DNA of 64,000 bases from Mycolicibacterium tusciae (GCF_002086795.1 NZ_MVIM01000014.1:1-64000), one strand, 5' to 3'; positions 1 to 8,588 are shown, counted from the first letter of the stretch. Notes: generated from the sequence alone by a model not told the origin. Translations and numbers: made by a program.

Positions 1-528
1 AGGCAGTGGTGCACCCGGGGGTGGCGGCGGCGGAACGGGTGCGGCCAACGCGTCGAACGGCGCGGGTGGCGGCGGAGGCGGCGGGGGAGCGAACGGATTC
101 GGCGGCGGAGGCGGCAGCAGGTTGTTCAGGTTGTCGATCGCGTCGTCGACCACATTGCGCGGTGTGGGGCCAGACAGCGGACCACCACACGACGGCCATG
201 CGCCCTTGCCCTGACCGGCGAGCACACGCTCGGCGACGGCAATCTGCTCTTCCTTGCTGGCCAGGTACGCGGCAGGCGCGAACTCGCCGCCGCCGTGGCC
301 CGACCAGGTGCTCGGGGAGAACTGGAGTCCACCGTGGTATCCGTTGCCGGTGTTGATCGCCCAGTTGCCACCAGATTCACACCTGGCGACCTGATCCCAT
401 TCGCCGTCGGTGGCGGCGTTGGCCTGTCCGGCGAGGGCAAGGCCCCCGGTGCCGATGACAGCGCCTGTGAAGGCGATCTTCGCGACGTTTACGGCCGATG
501 CAGTGGGCTTACGATGCCGTCCACTCAT
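1..528 (-). CDS. rpfA: Resuscitation-promoting factor RpfA (3' end off the window)
   Basis: This is a secreted peptidoglycan-cleaving transglycosylase-like enzyme that promotes regrowth of dormant cells. The ATG at 528 gives 176 codons with no stop before the left edge. Residues 1-39 look like a signal peptide. Residues about 40-117 form the Rpf domain: WDQVARCESGGNW contains the catalytic Glu51, and Cys50/Cys114 are placed for the family disulfide. After residue 118 the chain becomes Pro/Ala-rich (runs of PPPPP), as in mycobacterial RpfA. A riboswitch lies directly upstream, and moaD2-moaA lie upstream in the same orientation, matching the order Rv0869c-Rv0867c. Identification is secure; only the C-terminal tail is unseen. 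Confidence 0.95.
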   Translation of the reverse strand, partial: MSGRHRKPTASAVNVAKIAFTGAVIGTGGLALAGQANAATDGEWDQVARCESGGNWAINTGNGYHGGLQFSPSTWSGHGGGEFAPAAYLASKEEQIAVAERVLAGQGKGAWPSCGGPLSGPTPRNVVDDAIDNLNNLLPPPPPNPFAPPPPPPPPAPFDALAAPVPPPPPPGAPLP

Positions 529-551
529 AGGTGCGTTGGTGTCCTCTCTTT

Positions 552-745
552 AAGCGCCCGCGAGGTCAGCTGTCGGGTTCGGGCTGGAGAGGTTGCCCGG
601 CCGGCGGCGTCGAGACGACGCCGGCTTCACCCCAAGGAGCCGAAATCTGCTCCAGGTCCTTCCGTTTCGGTGGACCGGTGGGTCCCCCGCCTCCGTCCAA
701 AGTTGTTCGTCGTTGACTGGGTCCCGACTGGACGGAGCTCGGCGC
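552..745 (-). promoter_or_regulatory. ydaO-type c-di-AMP riboswitch in the rpfA leader
   Basis: Read on the minus strand, the leader carries the conserved ydaO blocks in the right order: GCGGGGGACCCACCGG, then TTGGGGTGAAGCCGG, then GAACCCGACAGCTGACCTCG. The 5' GCGCC (745-741) pairs with GGCGC (558-554) as a closing P1 helix, and CTCCGTCC pairs with GGACGGAG inside it. The family senses cyclic di-AMP and usually switches expression off when bound. It is known from other actinobacterial rpfA genes. The 3' end of P1 lies about 25 bases before the rpfA ATG. Confidence 0.9.
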
Positions 746-955
746 GATCGGGGCACAGCGGGTCACCCGATTGAGGTCGAGGGACTTGGGAGTTGACGGT
801 AATGCGTATGCCCGTGAGCGTCATCTTTTGCAGATAACGGCGTTTTCGCCTTGGGCAAATCCTAAAGGAGCTCTAAACCCGCAGGAAATTTTGGCGTTCT
901 TGCAGGTGCTTCCGGCGCTCCACCTGTCCGTAGCCAGTCTGTGATCATTTCGTTA
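746..955. other. Non-coding stretch upstream of the riboswitch
   Basis: No credible gene was seen. This segment must contain the rpfA promoter, because it separates the riboswitch from a CRP-like site. Two TANNNT hexamers on the minus strand, TACCGT at 801-796 and TAGGAT at 864-859, are possible -10 elements, but neither is strong enough to fix the transcription start. Confidence 0.4.
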
Positions 956-970
956 TGTGATGCAAATCAC
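956..970. promoter_or_regulatory. CRP-like binding site upstream of rpfA
   Basis: TGTGA-TGCAAA-TCAC is a close match to the CRP consensus TGTGA-N6-TCACA. It lies just beyond the moaD2 stop codon and upstream of the rpfA leader. The M. tuberculosis CRP homologue Rv3676 is known to control rpfA, which supports the call. The distance to the actual promoter is not determined. Confidence 0.6.
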
Positions 971-972
971 CA

Positions 973-1257
973 TCATCCGCCGGCGAAGGGCGGAAGAACG
1001 TCGATCGTAGCGGCGTTCGTCAACGCCACGTCGGCGTCGCGCACGGCCACGCCGTCGCGCAGAAACGAGCAGCGCATCAATACTTTCGCGAGATTCTGGT
1101 CGCGCGCGCCGAGTTGCGCGACCAACTCGGTGAGCGTCGTGCGCGGACGAAGCCGGATCGTCTCCACTTCGTTACCCGCGGCGGCCCTCGCGGCGGCGAA
1201 GAACCGAACAGTCACCTCGATATCAATGGAACTCGTGGTCCTGGAAGTAGAGGTCAC
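973..1257 (-). CDS. moaD2: Molybdopterin synthase small subunit, MoaD family
   Basis: This 94-residue ubiquitin-fold protein carries sulfur as a C-terminal thiocarboxylate in molybdopterin synthesis. The chain ends in PPFAGG, and the terminal Gly-Gly is the site of adenylation and thiocarboxylation. It starts with GTG at 1257, two bases after the moaA stop, so the two are presumably translated from one message. Length and order match Rv0868c. The first ten residues (Ser/Thr-rich) precede the beta-grasp fold and could be an extension if a later start is used. Confidence 0.9.
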   Translation of the reverse strand: MTSTSRTTSSIDIEVTVRFFAAARAAAGNEVETIRLRPRTTLTELVAQLGARDQNLAKVLMRCSFLRDGVAVRDADVALTNAATIDVLPPFAGG

Positions 1258-1259
1258 GC

Positions 1260-2309
1260 CTACCCGCCGATTGCGCTCATCGGACGATCCGGCTGGACGA
1301 AGCCAGGGTCATTGATGCCGTGTCCGGCGGCTTTGGCCCACATCGCGGCGCGCCAGGCGGCTGCCAGGCCGTCGTCGTCGGCGCCTGTCCGCATCAGGTG
1401 ACGCAGATCCGTCTCCTGTTGCGCGAACAGACAGTTGCGAACCTGGCCGTCAGCGGTCAGGCGGGTGCGGTCGCACGCCGAGCAGAACGCGTGCGAGACC
1501 GAGGCGATGACGCCCACCAAGCCGCGGTCACCGTCGACCCGCCACAGTTCGGCGGGCGCCGAACCCCGCGGCTCCGTGTTCGGCGTGAGATCGAAATGGC
1601 GGCGCAACGCGGCGAGGATGTCATCCGCACTCACCGCCCTACCGCGCTGCCACTGATGGTCCGCGTCGAGCGGCATCTGCTCGATGATGCGCAGCTGGTA
1701 TCCGTGGTCGATACAGAACCGCAGCAGTTGCACGGCGTCGTCCAGACCCGTCTCCGGGTCGAGAACCGCGTTCACCTTGACCGGGTCGAGCCCGGCGGCT
1801 TTGGCGGCCGCGAGGCCTTCGAGCACGTCGCTGAGCCGGTCGCGGCGGGTGATCCGGCTGAACCGCGCGGCGTCCACGGTGTCCAGTGACACGTTGATCC
1901 GGTCCAGCCCGGCGTCCTTCAGCTTCGCGGCGCGCCGGGCAAGCCCAATACCGTTGGTGGTCAACGTGATCTCGGGCCGCGGCCGTAGTGCGGCGGTGGC
2001 GGCGACGATGTCATCGAGATTCTTGGCGACCAACGGCTCGCCGCCGGTGAAGCGCACGCTGGTGATGCCCAGCCGCGTCACGGCGATGCGTAGCAGGCGG
2101 ATCAGCTCCGCCGGTGCCAGCAGCTGATCGCCCGGCAGCCAGTCCAGCCCATCGGCGGGCATGCAGTAGGTGCAGCGCAGGTTGCACCGGTCGGTCAGCG
2201 ACACGCGCAGGTCGGTGGCGATCCGCCCGAAGGTGTCGACGAGTGGACCATCGGTAGGCGCGGGATCGGCCGGGCCCAGCGAGGGCACACCCAGGTCGAC
2301 GACCGTCAT
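1260..2309 (-). CDS. moaA: GTP 3',8-cyclase MoaA (radical SAM)
   Basis: This enzyme converts GTP to the cyclic intermediate of molybdenum cofactor synthesis. The 349 residues have the radical-SAM cluster motif CNLRCTYC near residue 45, the TTNGIGLA region, the C-terminal second cluster motif CSACDRTRL plus a further Cys in RNCLF, and the C-terminal Gly-Gly (SAIGG) needed for activity. The ATG at 2309 overlaps the stop of the YccF-like gene in an ATGA arrangement, which implies translational coupling. It corresponds to moaA2 (Rv0869c). Confidence 0.95.
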   Translation of the reverse strand: MTVVDLGVPSLGPADPAPTDGPLVDTFGRIATDLRVSLTDRCNLRCTYCMPADGLDWLPGDQLLAPAELIRLLRIAVTRLGITSVRFTGGEPLVAKNLDDIVAATAALRPRPEITLTTNGIGLARRAAKLKDAGLDRINVSLDTVDAARFSRITRRDRLSDVLEGLAAAKAAGLDPVKVNAVLDPETGLDDAVQLLRFCIDHGYQLRIIEQMPLDADHQWQRGRAVSADDILAALRRHFDLTPNTEPRGSAPAELWRVDGDRGLVGVIASVSHAFCSACDRTRLTADGQVRNCLFAQQETDLRHLMRTGADDDGLAAAWRAAMWAKAAGHGINDPGFVQPDRPMSAIGG

Positions 2310-2710
2310 GCGGCGGCTCCGATCGGCGGGTTCACTTGGTCGACCGGGACGATCTCCTTGCCCAGCGGCAGCAACGAGACCGGGATCATCTTGAGGTTGG
2401 CCAGCGCCAGCGGAATGCCGACGATGGTGATCGCCATGGCGGCCGCACTGACGAGATGGCCGATGGCCAGCCAGATGCCGAACAGGATGACCCAGATGAT
2501 GTTCCCGATCAGCGCACCCGGACGCGTCCCCGGCATGTCGACGACGGTTCGGCCGAACGGCCACAGCGCATAGGACGCAATGCGCAATGACGCGAAGCCG
2601 AACGGGATCGTGATGATGAGGATGAAGCAGATCAACGCTGCCAGCAGATAGCCCAACGCCAGCCAGAGACCGCCGAAGACCAACCATATGACGTTCAGGA
2701 TCAGGCGCAT
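2306..2710 (-). CDS. YccF-family inner membrane protein
   Basis: This 134-residue membrane protein has two internal repeats of the YccF domain (DUF307). Each has a hydrophobic pair of helices and the recurring NVIWLVFGG/NIIWVILFG and IPFGFAS/IPLALAN motifs. The ATG at 2710 follows a good ribosome site (GGAGGGAAAAG). The family is widespread and its function unknown. It shares an ATGA overlap with moaA downstream, as does Rv0870c, though a role in cofactor synthesis is unproven. Confidence 0.9.
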   Translation of the reverse strand: MRLILNVIWLVFGGLWLALGYLLAALICFILIITIPFGFASLRIASYALWPFGRTVVDMPGTRPGALIGNIIWVILFGIWLAIGHLVSAAAMAITIVGIPLALANLKMIPVSLLPLGKEIVPVDQVNPPIGAAA

Positions 2711-2855
2711 CTTTTCCCTCCAGCGGTCGTTCCAGCCTACCGAGTAAAGGGGGTGAGGGCGGTTCGAGGTCCGAGTAGGATCACCCGAGACGCGTCCCTG
2801 CGCACGGGACGCTTTCCTTTTGTTGGGCTCTTCGGAAGACAAGCAGGTGAGACCA

Positions 2856-3266
2856 GTGCCGACCGGCCGGGTTAAGTGGTACGACGCCGAAAAGGGCTTC
2901 GGCTTTCTGTCGCAGGAGGAGGGCGAGGACGTCTACGTCCGCTCGTCCGCGCTGCCGTCCGGCGTCGAGGGGCTCAAGGCGGGACAAAAGGTCGAGTTCG
3001 GGATGGCCGCCGGCCGTCGCGGCCCGCAGGCGCTGAGCGTGAAGATCATTGACTCGCCGCCGAGCCTGACGCGCACCCGTCGTGAGGCGGCCGCCGCCGA
3101 GCACAAGCACACCCCGGACGAGCTGCACGGCATGGTCGAGGACATGATCACGCTGCTCGAGGGCGCGGTTCAGCCCGAGCTGCGCAAGGGTCGCTACCCC
3201 GATCGCAAGGTCGCGCGGCGGGTGTCCGAAGTGGTGCGCGCGGTCGCAAGCGAGCTCGACGCCTGA
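2856..3266 (+). CDS. cspB: Cold-shock-domain protein with C-terminal helical extension
   Basis: This 136-residue nucleic-acid-binding protein has an N-terminal cold-shock domain (residues 1-66) with RNP1-like KGFGFL and RNP2-like EDVYVRSS. The rest, about 70 residues, is charged and helical, unlike the 67-residue single-domain CspA. The GTG at 2856 is chosen because the domain begins right there (VPTGRVKWYD), as in Rv0871. It is probably an RNA chaperone or regulator. It is divergent from the yccF-moaA-moaD2 operon. Confidence 0.9.
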   Translation: MPTGRVKWYDAEKGFGFLSQEEGEDVYVRSSALPSGVEGLKAGQKVEFGMAAGRRGPQALSVKIIDSPPSLTRTRREAAAAEHKHTPDELHGMVEDMITLLEGAVQPELRKGRYPDRKVARRVSEVVRAVASELDA

Positions 3267-3295
3267 AACCTCGCGCTCGGGGGCATGCTGGAGAC

Positions 3296-4300
3296 ATGAG
3301 CTATGTCGCCAGCGGTGGCGATTTCAACCGCGACACGAACTACATCACCACGCGAATCACCGCCGACGGTCGCGACGGGTATCCCGTCGAGGCCGGCCGG
3401 TACCGATTGGTCGTCGCGCGGGCCTGCCCGTGGGCCAACCGCACGATCATCGTGCGGCGGCTGCTGGGGCTCGAAGACAGTCTCTCCATTGGCTTTTGCG
3501 GTCCCACCCACGACGAGGACAGCTGGACGTTCGACCTGGACCCCGGCGGCGTCGACCCGGTGCTGAAGATTCCGCGCCTCAAGGACGCCTTCCTCAAGCG
3601 GTTCCCCGACTACGAGAAGGGCATCACGGTGCCCTCGATCGTCGACGTGCCGACGGGGGAGGTGGTGACCAACGACTTCGCGCAGATAACGCTGGACTTC
3701 TCGACCGAGTGGACGAAGTTCCACCGCGAGGGCGCGCCGCAGTTGTATCCGGAACATCTGCGCGACGAGATCGACGAGGTCGCCAAGCGCGTCTACACCG
3801 AGGTGAACAACGGCGTGTACCGGTGCGGATTCGCCGGCTCCCAGGACGCGTACGACAAGGCCTACGACCGGCTGTTCACCGCGCTGGACTGGCTTTCCGA
3901 GCGGCTAGAGAATCAGCGATATCTGGTCGGCGACACCATCACTGAGGCCGATGTCCGGCTCTTCACGACGCTGGCCCGCTTCGACCCCGTCTATCACGGC
4001 CACTTCAAGTGCAACCGCAACAAGCTCTCCGAGTTGCCGGTGTTGTGGGCCTACGCCCGCGACCTTTTCCAGACCCCCGGCTTCGGCGACACCACCGATT
4101 TCGTGCAGATCAAGCAGCACTATTACATCGTGCACAAAGACATCAATCCCACGCAGGTCGTGCCGAAAGGCCCGGATCTGTCCAACTGGTTGACCCCACA
4201 TGGACGGGAAGCGTTGGGCGGCAGTCCGTTTGGCGACGGCACTCCGCCGGGACCGACGCGCGACGGCGAACGTGTGCCCGCCGGTCATTCAGCGGGCTGA
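3296..4300 (+). CDS. Ecm4/YqjG-type thiol S-transferase (hydroquinone reductase family)
   Basis: The 334 residues match the xi-class glutathione-transferase family that reductively removes a thiol from S-hydroquinone conjugates. The active-site motif is CPWANR near residue 48 (CPWAHR/N in the family), followed by a thioredoxin-like half and an all-helical C-terminal half containing YLVGDTITEADVRLF. Mycobacteria use mycothiol rather than glutathione, so the physiological thiol is probably mycothiol (inference). Its last 16 bases overlap the convergent DUF2771 gene. M. tuberculosis has a different gene set here. Confidence 0.85.
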   Translation: MSYVASGGDFNRDTNYITTRITADGRDGYPVEAGRYRLVVARACPWANRTIIVRRLLGLEDSLSIGFCGPTHDEDSWTFDLDPGGVDPVLKIPRLKDAFLKRFPDYEKGITVPSIVDVPTGEVVTNDFAQITLDFSTEWTKFHREGAPQLYPEHLRDEIDEVAKRVYTEVNNGVYRCGFAGSQDAYDKAYDRLFTALDWLSERLENQRYLVGDTITEADVRLFTTLARFDPVYHGHFKCNRNKLSELPVLWAYARDLFQTPGFGDTTDFVQIKQHYYIVHKDINPTQVVPKGPDLSNWLTPHGREALGGSPFGDGTPPGPTRDGERVPAGHSAG

Positions 4301-4779
4301 GGCCAGACGGTTCGCACCGACCACTCCGCATGCCATGCCGGCAACTCGTTACCGTCCTGGTCGACGACGATCGTGGGCAGCTGCACGACGAAGCCGGTGA
4401 GCTTTCCACGATGCGGGTCGACGGTCGGGATGGTGACCGCCAGCGTGCTGCCAGGCGTGAACTCCTCGAGCACGTCGGAGCCCTCGTACGTGCGGCCGAG
4501 CAGCCAGGGTGCGTCAGAGATCGCCGGCGGCACCGACAGTTGCACCGGGTGCCGCCCGTCGACAGCGAGTTCGCCTATCGTTTGCGCGTTTTCGCAGTCG
4601 TTGAGGTTCACGACGTCGCAATAGCTGTACGGCCCGATCCGTACGAGCTGTCCATCGGTGTAGGCGCTGATCTCCGGGTGCTCGGGCGGCGGATGCTGGG
4701 CCAGCCGCCAGATCAACACACCCGTGGCCGCGGACGCGATGACGACCACGACCGCCAGTATGGCGAGAACGCGTTTCAC
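4285..4779 (-). CDS. Exported or membrane-anchored DUF2771 protein
   Basis: The 164 residues start with one hydrophobic segment (about residues 4-25) acting as a signal anchor, followed by an extracytoplasmic domain with two cysteines (YCDVVNLNDCEN) that may form a disulfide. It matches the DUF2771 family and the position of Rv0875c. The start overlaps the stop of the upstream MFS gene (ATGA), so the two are probably expressed and work together. No catalytic motif is evident. Confidence 0.85.
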   Translation of the reverse strand: MKRVLAILAVVVVIASAATGVLIWRLAQHPPPEHPEISAYTDGQLVRIGPYSYCDVVNLNDCENAQTIGELAVDGRHPVQLSVPPAISDAPWLLGRTYEGSDVLEEFTPGSTLAVTIPTVDPHRGKLTGFVVQLPTIVVDQDGNELPAWHAEWSVRTVWPQPAE

Positions 4780-6491
4780 TCCGGTGCCACCGCCGCATTG
4801 TCCGGGCGCCGTCCGCCCTCCTGTTCGGCCAGGACGGGACGGTTACCGCCGAGGCCGGGGATCAGCGAGTCACCGCGATAGCTCACCACCGTCTGCGCGA
4901 GACCCAGGATCAGGACCGCGCTGACACCGGTGAAGCCAACCCACAACTGGGTGTAGATCAGTACGCCGATCGCGCCGCCGGCGACCCAGGCCAACTGCAA
5001 CAACGACTCTGAACGACCGAAGGCCGACGCGCGGGACCGTTCGGGCAGGTCATCCTGCAACGACGCGTCGAGCGACGCCTTCGCGATCGCGCTCGCGCCC
5101 GAAGTGATCAGCGTGCCGATCGCAGCCACCAGCAGATTGCCTGCAATGGCGGTCGCCAGCGCGCTCGCGGTGACCGCGATGGTGCAGCGCACGACCATCT
5201 GTGCCGGGTGGCCGAGCTTCATCCGCGCGCTGGCCAGGTTGCCGATGAAGTTTCCGATAGCCGCTGCCGCACCGATCATGCCGAGGATGCGCAGCTGTTC
5301 CCAACCGCTGGCGTCATGCGATTTCGCGTAAAAGGCCGGGTAGAGGAAGAGGAAGCCCACCATCACCTTGATGGTGCAGTTACCCCACAGCGCGGTGATC
5401 GTGTTGCGGCCCAACGGTTGTCGTGCCGGGGCCGAGTTGTACGGTTCTGGCTCGCGGCGCAGCTCTCCGGTGCGACCGTGATAGCTCAGCGTCGCAGGCA
5501 CCTCCCCCTCGGTCACCTCGACCCACTTCGGGATCCGCATCGACAGTGCCGCGCCCGCCACCGAGACGGCGACGACGACGTACAGCGCGCCGGGCAATTC
5601 CAGTACGCGGAAGAGATACTGGGCCGCCGCGGCAACCGCGCCGCCGACCATCGTTCCACCAAGCAAGCCGAACATCGTCAGCCGAGAGTTCACCCGGACC
5701 AGGTCGATGGTCGGCGGTAGCACCCGCGGAGTCACCGCGCTGCGCAACACGCTGAATGACTTGGACAGCACCATCATTCCCAATGCACACGGGTAGAGCA
5801 CCCACGGCGGGAAGCTGCCGGTGGCACCGTCGAAGTTGGCGATCAACACCACCACAAGCCCGGTGCGCAGGATGAACGACGTCGCGAGTGCGAGCCGGCG
5901 GCCGTGCTGCAGCCGATCCAGGGCGGGTCCGATCAGGGGAGCGATGACGGCGAACGGCGCGATCGTGATGAGCAGGTACAGCGCCACCTTGCCCTTGCTC
6001 TCGCCGGAGGCCGCCGCGAAGAACAGCGTGTCGGCCAGTGCGACGGCCATCGCGGCGTCGACGGCGAAGTTGGCGACCACCGGCCACGTCAGCGCGGTCA
6101 GCCCGGACTTGTCGGCGCCGTCGGCCGTAGCAGCGCGGTGCACCAGGCCGTACATCTTGGAGCCCATTTCGCGGCTGCGCTGGGCGGCCGCTCTGGTCAC
6201 CGTGATCCGTTCGCCGGCCCCGGCGCCGACGGAGCCGTGCGGGGGTCCGGATGCGCGTGACCGTGCCGAATCATCGAGCGGTGGCAGCCACCGGTTGGCG
6301 CTCGGCGTGGGATTCGGCCGCGCCCGGCGGTGGCCGCCGGCGCCGGGATTACTGGGGTAGTTGGCCATCCCCGGGTGTTCCTGGCCGCCGGCGGGCGGGC
6401 GCGGCGGGTAATAGCCGGGCGGGTTGGGCGGGAGACCGCCGGACTCACGCGAACCCGCCCGATCCCTGTCGTCACGACGCGGTCCGGTCAC
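4776..6491 (-). CDS. Major facilitator superfamily transporter (Rv0876c-like)
   Basis: The 571-residue protein has an unusual cytoplasmic N-terminus of about 110 residues rich in Pro, Arg and Gly, followed by roughly twelve membrane segments. A conserved loop GPALDRLQHGRR follows the early transmembrane helices, as in the MFS A-motif. A GTG at 6491 is the most upstream reasonable start. Substrate is unknown. It is the first gene of a two-gene operon with the DUF2771 protein and divergent from the DUF3027 gene. Confidence 0.85.
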   Translation of the reverse strand: MTGPRRDDRDRAGSRESGGLPPNPPGYYPPRPPAGGQEHPGMANYPSNPGAGGHRRARPNPTPSANRWLPPLDDSARSRASGPPHGSVGAGAGERITVTRAAAQRSREMGSKMYGLVHRAATADGADKSGLTALTWPVVANFAVDAAMAVALADTLFFAAASGESKGKVALYLLITIAPFAVIAPLIGPALDRLQHGRRLALATSFILRTGLVVVLIANFDGATGSFPPWVLYPCALGMMVLSKSFSVLRSAVTPRVLPPTIDLVRVNSRLTMFGLLGGTMVGGAVAAAAQYLFRVLELPGALYVVVAVSVAGAALSMRIPKWVEVTEGEVPATLSYHGRTGELRREPEPYNSAPARQPLGRNTITALWGNCTIKVMVGFLFLYPAFYAKSHDASGWEQLRILGMIGAAAAIGNFIGNLASARMKLGHPAQMVVRCTIAVTASALATAIAGNLLVAAIGTLITSGASAIAKASLDASLQDDLPERSRASAFGRSESLLQLAWVAGGAIGVLIYTQLWVGFTGVSAVLILGLAQTVVSYRGDSLIPGLGGNRPVLAEQEGGRRPDNAAVAPE

Positions 6492-6579
6492 AGAAAAGAT
6501 TGTCCCCCATCGAGGCCACAGCGCACGTGCAGGCGACCGGTGTGGCTACTTGCCGGCGGCTACGGCAAAATCAATACCG

Positions 6580-7377
6580 ATGGACAGCGTGACGGAATTC
6601 GCCGAGAACGGCGTGGCCTCCCCTGGCGGGGATGCCGTGCCCCGGCCTGACCTGGAGACGGTGCTGCTGGGCTCCGTCGACGACGCGCGTGCCGCGATCG
6701 TCGAGTTCAGCGGTGAGGACACCGTCGGGGAGTATCTCGGCGCCGGTTTCGACGATCCGACCGCGGCCACCCACAGGTTCCTCGCCGACATGCCTGGTTA
6801 TCGCGGCTGGCAGTGGGCCGTCGTCGTGGCCGCGTGCCCGGGCGCCGATCACGCCACCATCAGTGAGGTCGTGCTGGTGCCCGGTCCGACAGCGCTGCTC
6901 GCGCCGAAGTGGGTGCCCTGGAACGAGCGCGTCAAGCCCGGCGACCTCAGCCCCGGCGATCTGCTCTCTCCGCCCGCCGACGACCCCCGGCTCGTACCAG
7001 GCTTCATGTCCAGCGGGGATCCCGAGGTCGACGAGGTAGCCGCGGAAGTGGGCTTCGGCCGTAGGCAGGTGCTCGGCCCGTGGGGACGCGCCGACGCCGC
7101 GCAGCGCTGGCACGACGGCGAGTACGGCCCCGGTTCCGCGATGGCACGGTCGACGCGCCGCGTCTGCCGCGACTGTGGTTTCTATCTCCCGGTGTCAGGA
7201 TCGCTCGGGTTGATGTTCGGAGTGTGCGCCAACGAGATGTCCGCCGACGGCCACGTGGTCGACGCTGAGTACGGCTGCGGTGCTCATTCGGATACGCCCC
7301 AGCCGCCGGGCAGCGGTTCACCGCTGTTCGATCCCTACGACGACGGAGTACTCGACCTGACCGAACCGGCCGATTAG
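6580..7377 (+). CDS. DUF3027 family protein
   Basis: This 265-residue cytoplasmic protein matches Rv0877 and its actinobacterial relatives. The visible core is WQWAVVVAA and LVPGPTALLAPKWVPW, which is highly conserved in the family. A C-terminal zinc-ribbon-like segment has CRDCGFYLP and CANEMSADGHVVDAEYGCG (four cysteines). Function is unknown. The ATG at 6580 is preferred over upstream in-frame starts because it gives the family length. The stop overlaps the convergent SRPBCC gene by four bases. Confidence 0.85.
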   Translation: MDSVTEFAENGVASPGGDAVPRPDLETVLLGSVDDARAAIVEFSGEDTVGEYLGAGFDDPTAATHRFLADMPGYRGWQWAVVVAACPGADHATISEVVLVPGPTALLAPKWVPWNERVKPGDLSPGDLLSPPADDPRLVPGFMSSGDPEVDEVAAEVGFGRRQVLGPWGRADAAQRWHDGEYGPGSAMARSTRRVCRDCGFYLPVSGSLGLMFGVCANEMSADGHVVDAEYGCGAHSDTPQPPGSGSPLFDPYDDGVLDLTEPAD

Positions 7378-7829
7378 CTTTCGGCGGCGGCCTTGATCCG
7401 CGACAACGATTCGTTCATCCCGTCGACGAGTTCGCGCTCGAAACTGGGCACTCCGCCCATCAGTGCATTGACCGACATGTTGGAGAACGCCGTCACCCCG
7501 TTCTCGGCATGTCGGCTTTCGGTCAACCGGGTGCCGGTCGCGGTCGGTTCGAGCTCGTAGCTCCAGACCGTCCCGTTCTCGTTGACGCGGAATGCGAGCT
7601 TCTGCTCCGGGATGAATTCAGTGATGCGGCTGGTGGTGGGCCACACCAGGTATTTGCGCCGGTTGAGGTTGATCGTTCGGCTTCCCTGGCGTACCGGGCC
7701 GCCGAGTGTCTTCATCAGCCGGCACTGCGGGCTCCACTGGGGCATCTTGCTCAGATCGGAAACCAGCGACCAGACCTTCGTCACCGGCGCGTTGATGTCG
7801 ATTTGAGCTTGCAACAGCGGCTCTGCCAT
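7374..7829 (-). CDS. SRPBCC (polyketide cyclase/START-like) protein
   Basis: The 151 residues form a helix-grip ligand-binding fold: INAPVTKVWSLVSDLSKMPQWSP at the N-terminus and a C-terminal amphipathic helix (FERELVDGMNESLSRIK). Members bind hydrophobic small molecules; some are toxins of the Rv0910 type. The ATG at 7829 follows a strong AAGGAGGTAGCG ribosome site. There is no antitoxin partner next to it. The substrate is not evident. Confidence 0.85.
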   Translation of the reverse strand: MAEPLLQAQIDINAPVTKVWSLVSDLSKMPQWSPQCRLMKTLGGPVRQGSRTINLNRRKYLVWPTTSRITEFIPEQKLAFRVNENGTVWSYELEPTATGTRLTESRHAENGVTAFSNMSVNALMGGVPSFERELVDGMNESLSRIKAAAES

Positions 7830-7856
7830 CGCTACCTCCTTGCGTGTCATGAGAAT

Positions 7857-8096
7857 TCAGTCGAGTCCGCTCTGCGCGCCGCGCGACCCGCGGCGCACCG
7901 CCCGACGCTGCCACAGAAAGATCGATGTGCCAAGCACGCCGACGCCCAGCCCGGCGATCGCGAATGGCCGACAGCCGTGCAGTGCGGGCACCGTGAAGGC
8001 GAACAACGTGGCGATCAGCCAGCCCGTCGTGATCACAGCGATCACCGGCCACGGCTTCAGCAGGGCAGGCGGCAGGGCGGGTGGTTGCGGGGTCAT
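7857..8096 (-). CDS. DUF2530 small membrane protein
   Basis: The 79 residues contain two predicted transmembrane helices (about 17-38 and 45-62) and a basic C-terminus (RRAVRRGSRG). It resembles Rv0879c and the DUF2530 family, which has no known function. It is divergent from the MarR gene, separated by 60 bases, and precedes the SRPBCC gene on the same strand. Confidence 0.8.
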   Translation of the reverse strand: MTPQPPALPPALLKPWPVIAVITTGWLIATLFAFTVPALHGCRPFAIAGLGVGVLGTSIFLWQRRAVRRGSRGAQSGLD

Positions 8097-8143
8097 CGAT
8101 TGAAACCTAACCCATAACCCTCCTTTTCTTCAGCACTGCTATG

Positions 8144-8149
8144 TACTCT
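8144..8149 (+). promoter_or_regulatory. -10 element of a probable leaderless MarR transcript
   Basis: TACTCT fits the mycobacterial TANNNT -10 pattern. It ends seven bases before the GTG of the MarR gene, which has no ribosome site, so transcription probably begins at the start codon. Confidence 0.5.
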
Positions 8150-8156
8150 TTGCCTC

Positions 8157-8588
8157 GTGAAAGAACCCGACGGTCGCTTGGCGAGCGATCTGTCGCTCGC
8201 GGTCATCCGCCTGGCCCGCCAATTGCGCTTCCGACGACCGGATTCGCATGTATCGCTCTCTCAGCTGTCGGCGCTGTCGACCCTCGCCAAGGAGGGTCCG
8301 ATGACGCCGGGCGTGTTAGCCGAGAAGGAACGCGTGCGTCCACCTTCGATGACTCGGGTGATCGGATCGCTGTGCGAACTAGGTCTCGTCGCGCGGATGG
8401 CGCATCCCGACGACCGGCGCCAGGTGCTGGTGTCGGTGTCACCGGCGGGTGTCGAGCTGATCGAGGCCGAGCGCCGCGCGAGCCAGGAGTGGCTGTCGCA
8501 ACGGCTGGCCAAACTCGATCCCGAACAACGTGAGGCGCTCCTGACCGCCGCAGACCTGATGTCGGCGATAGTGGACGAAAGCGCGTGA
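8157..8588 (+). CDS. MarR-family transcriptional regulator (Rv0880-like)
   Basis: This 143-residue winged-helix regulator has an N-terminal dimerisation helix, the recognition region PGVLAEKERVRPPSMTRV (residues about 52-69), and the wing HPDDRRQVLVSVSPAG. It probably represses the divergent DUF2530 gene or itself through the 60-base intergenic region. The GTG start is supported by the -10 hexamer just upstream. The ligand is unknown. Confidence 0.9.
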   Translation: MKEPDGRLASDLSLAVIRLARQLRFRRPDSHVSLSQLSALSTLAKEGPMTPGVLAEKERVRPPSMTRVIGSLCELGLVARMAHPDDRRQVLVSVSPAGVELIEAERRASQEWLSQRLAKLDPEQREALLTAADLMSAIVDESA

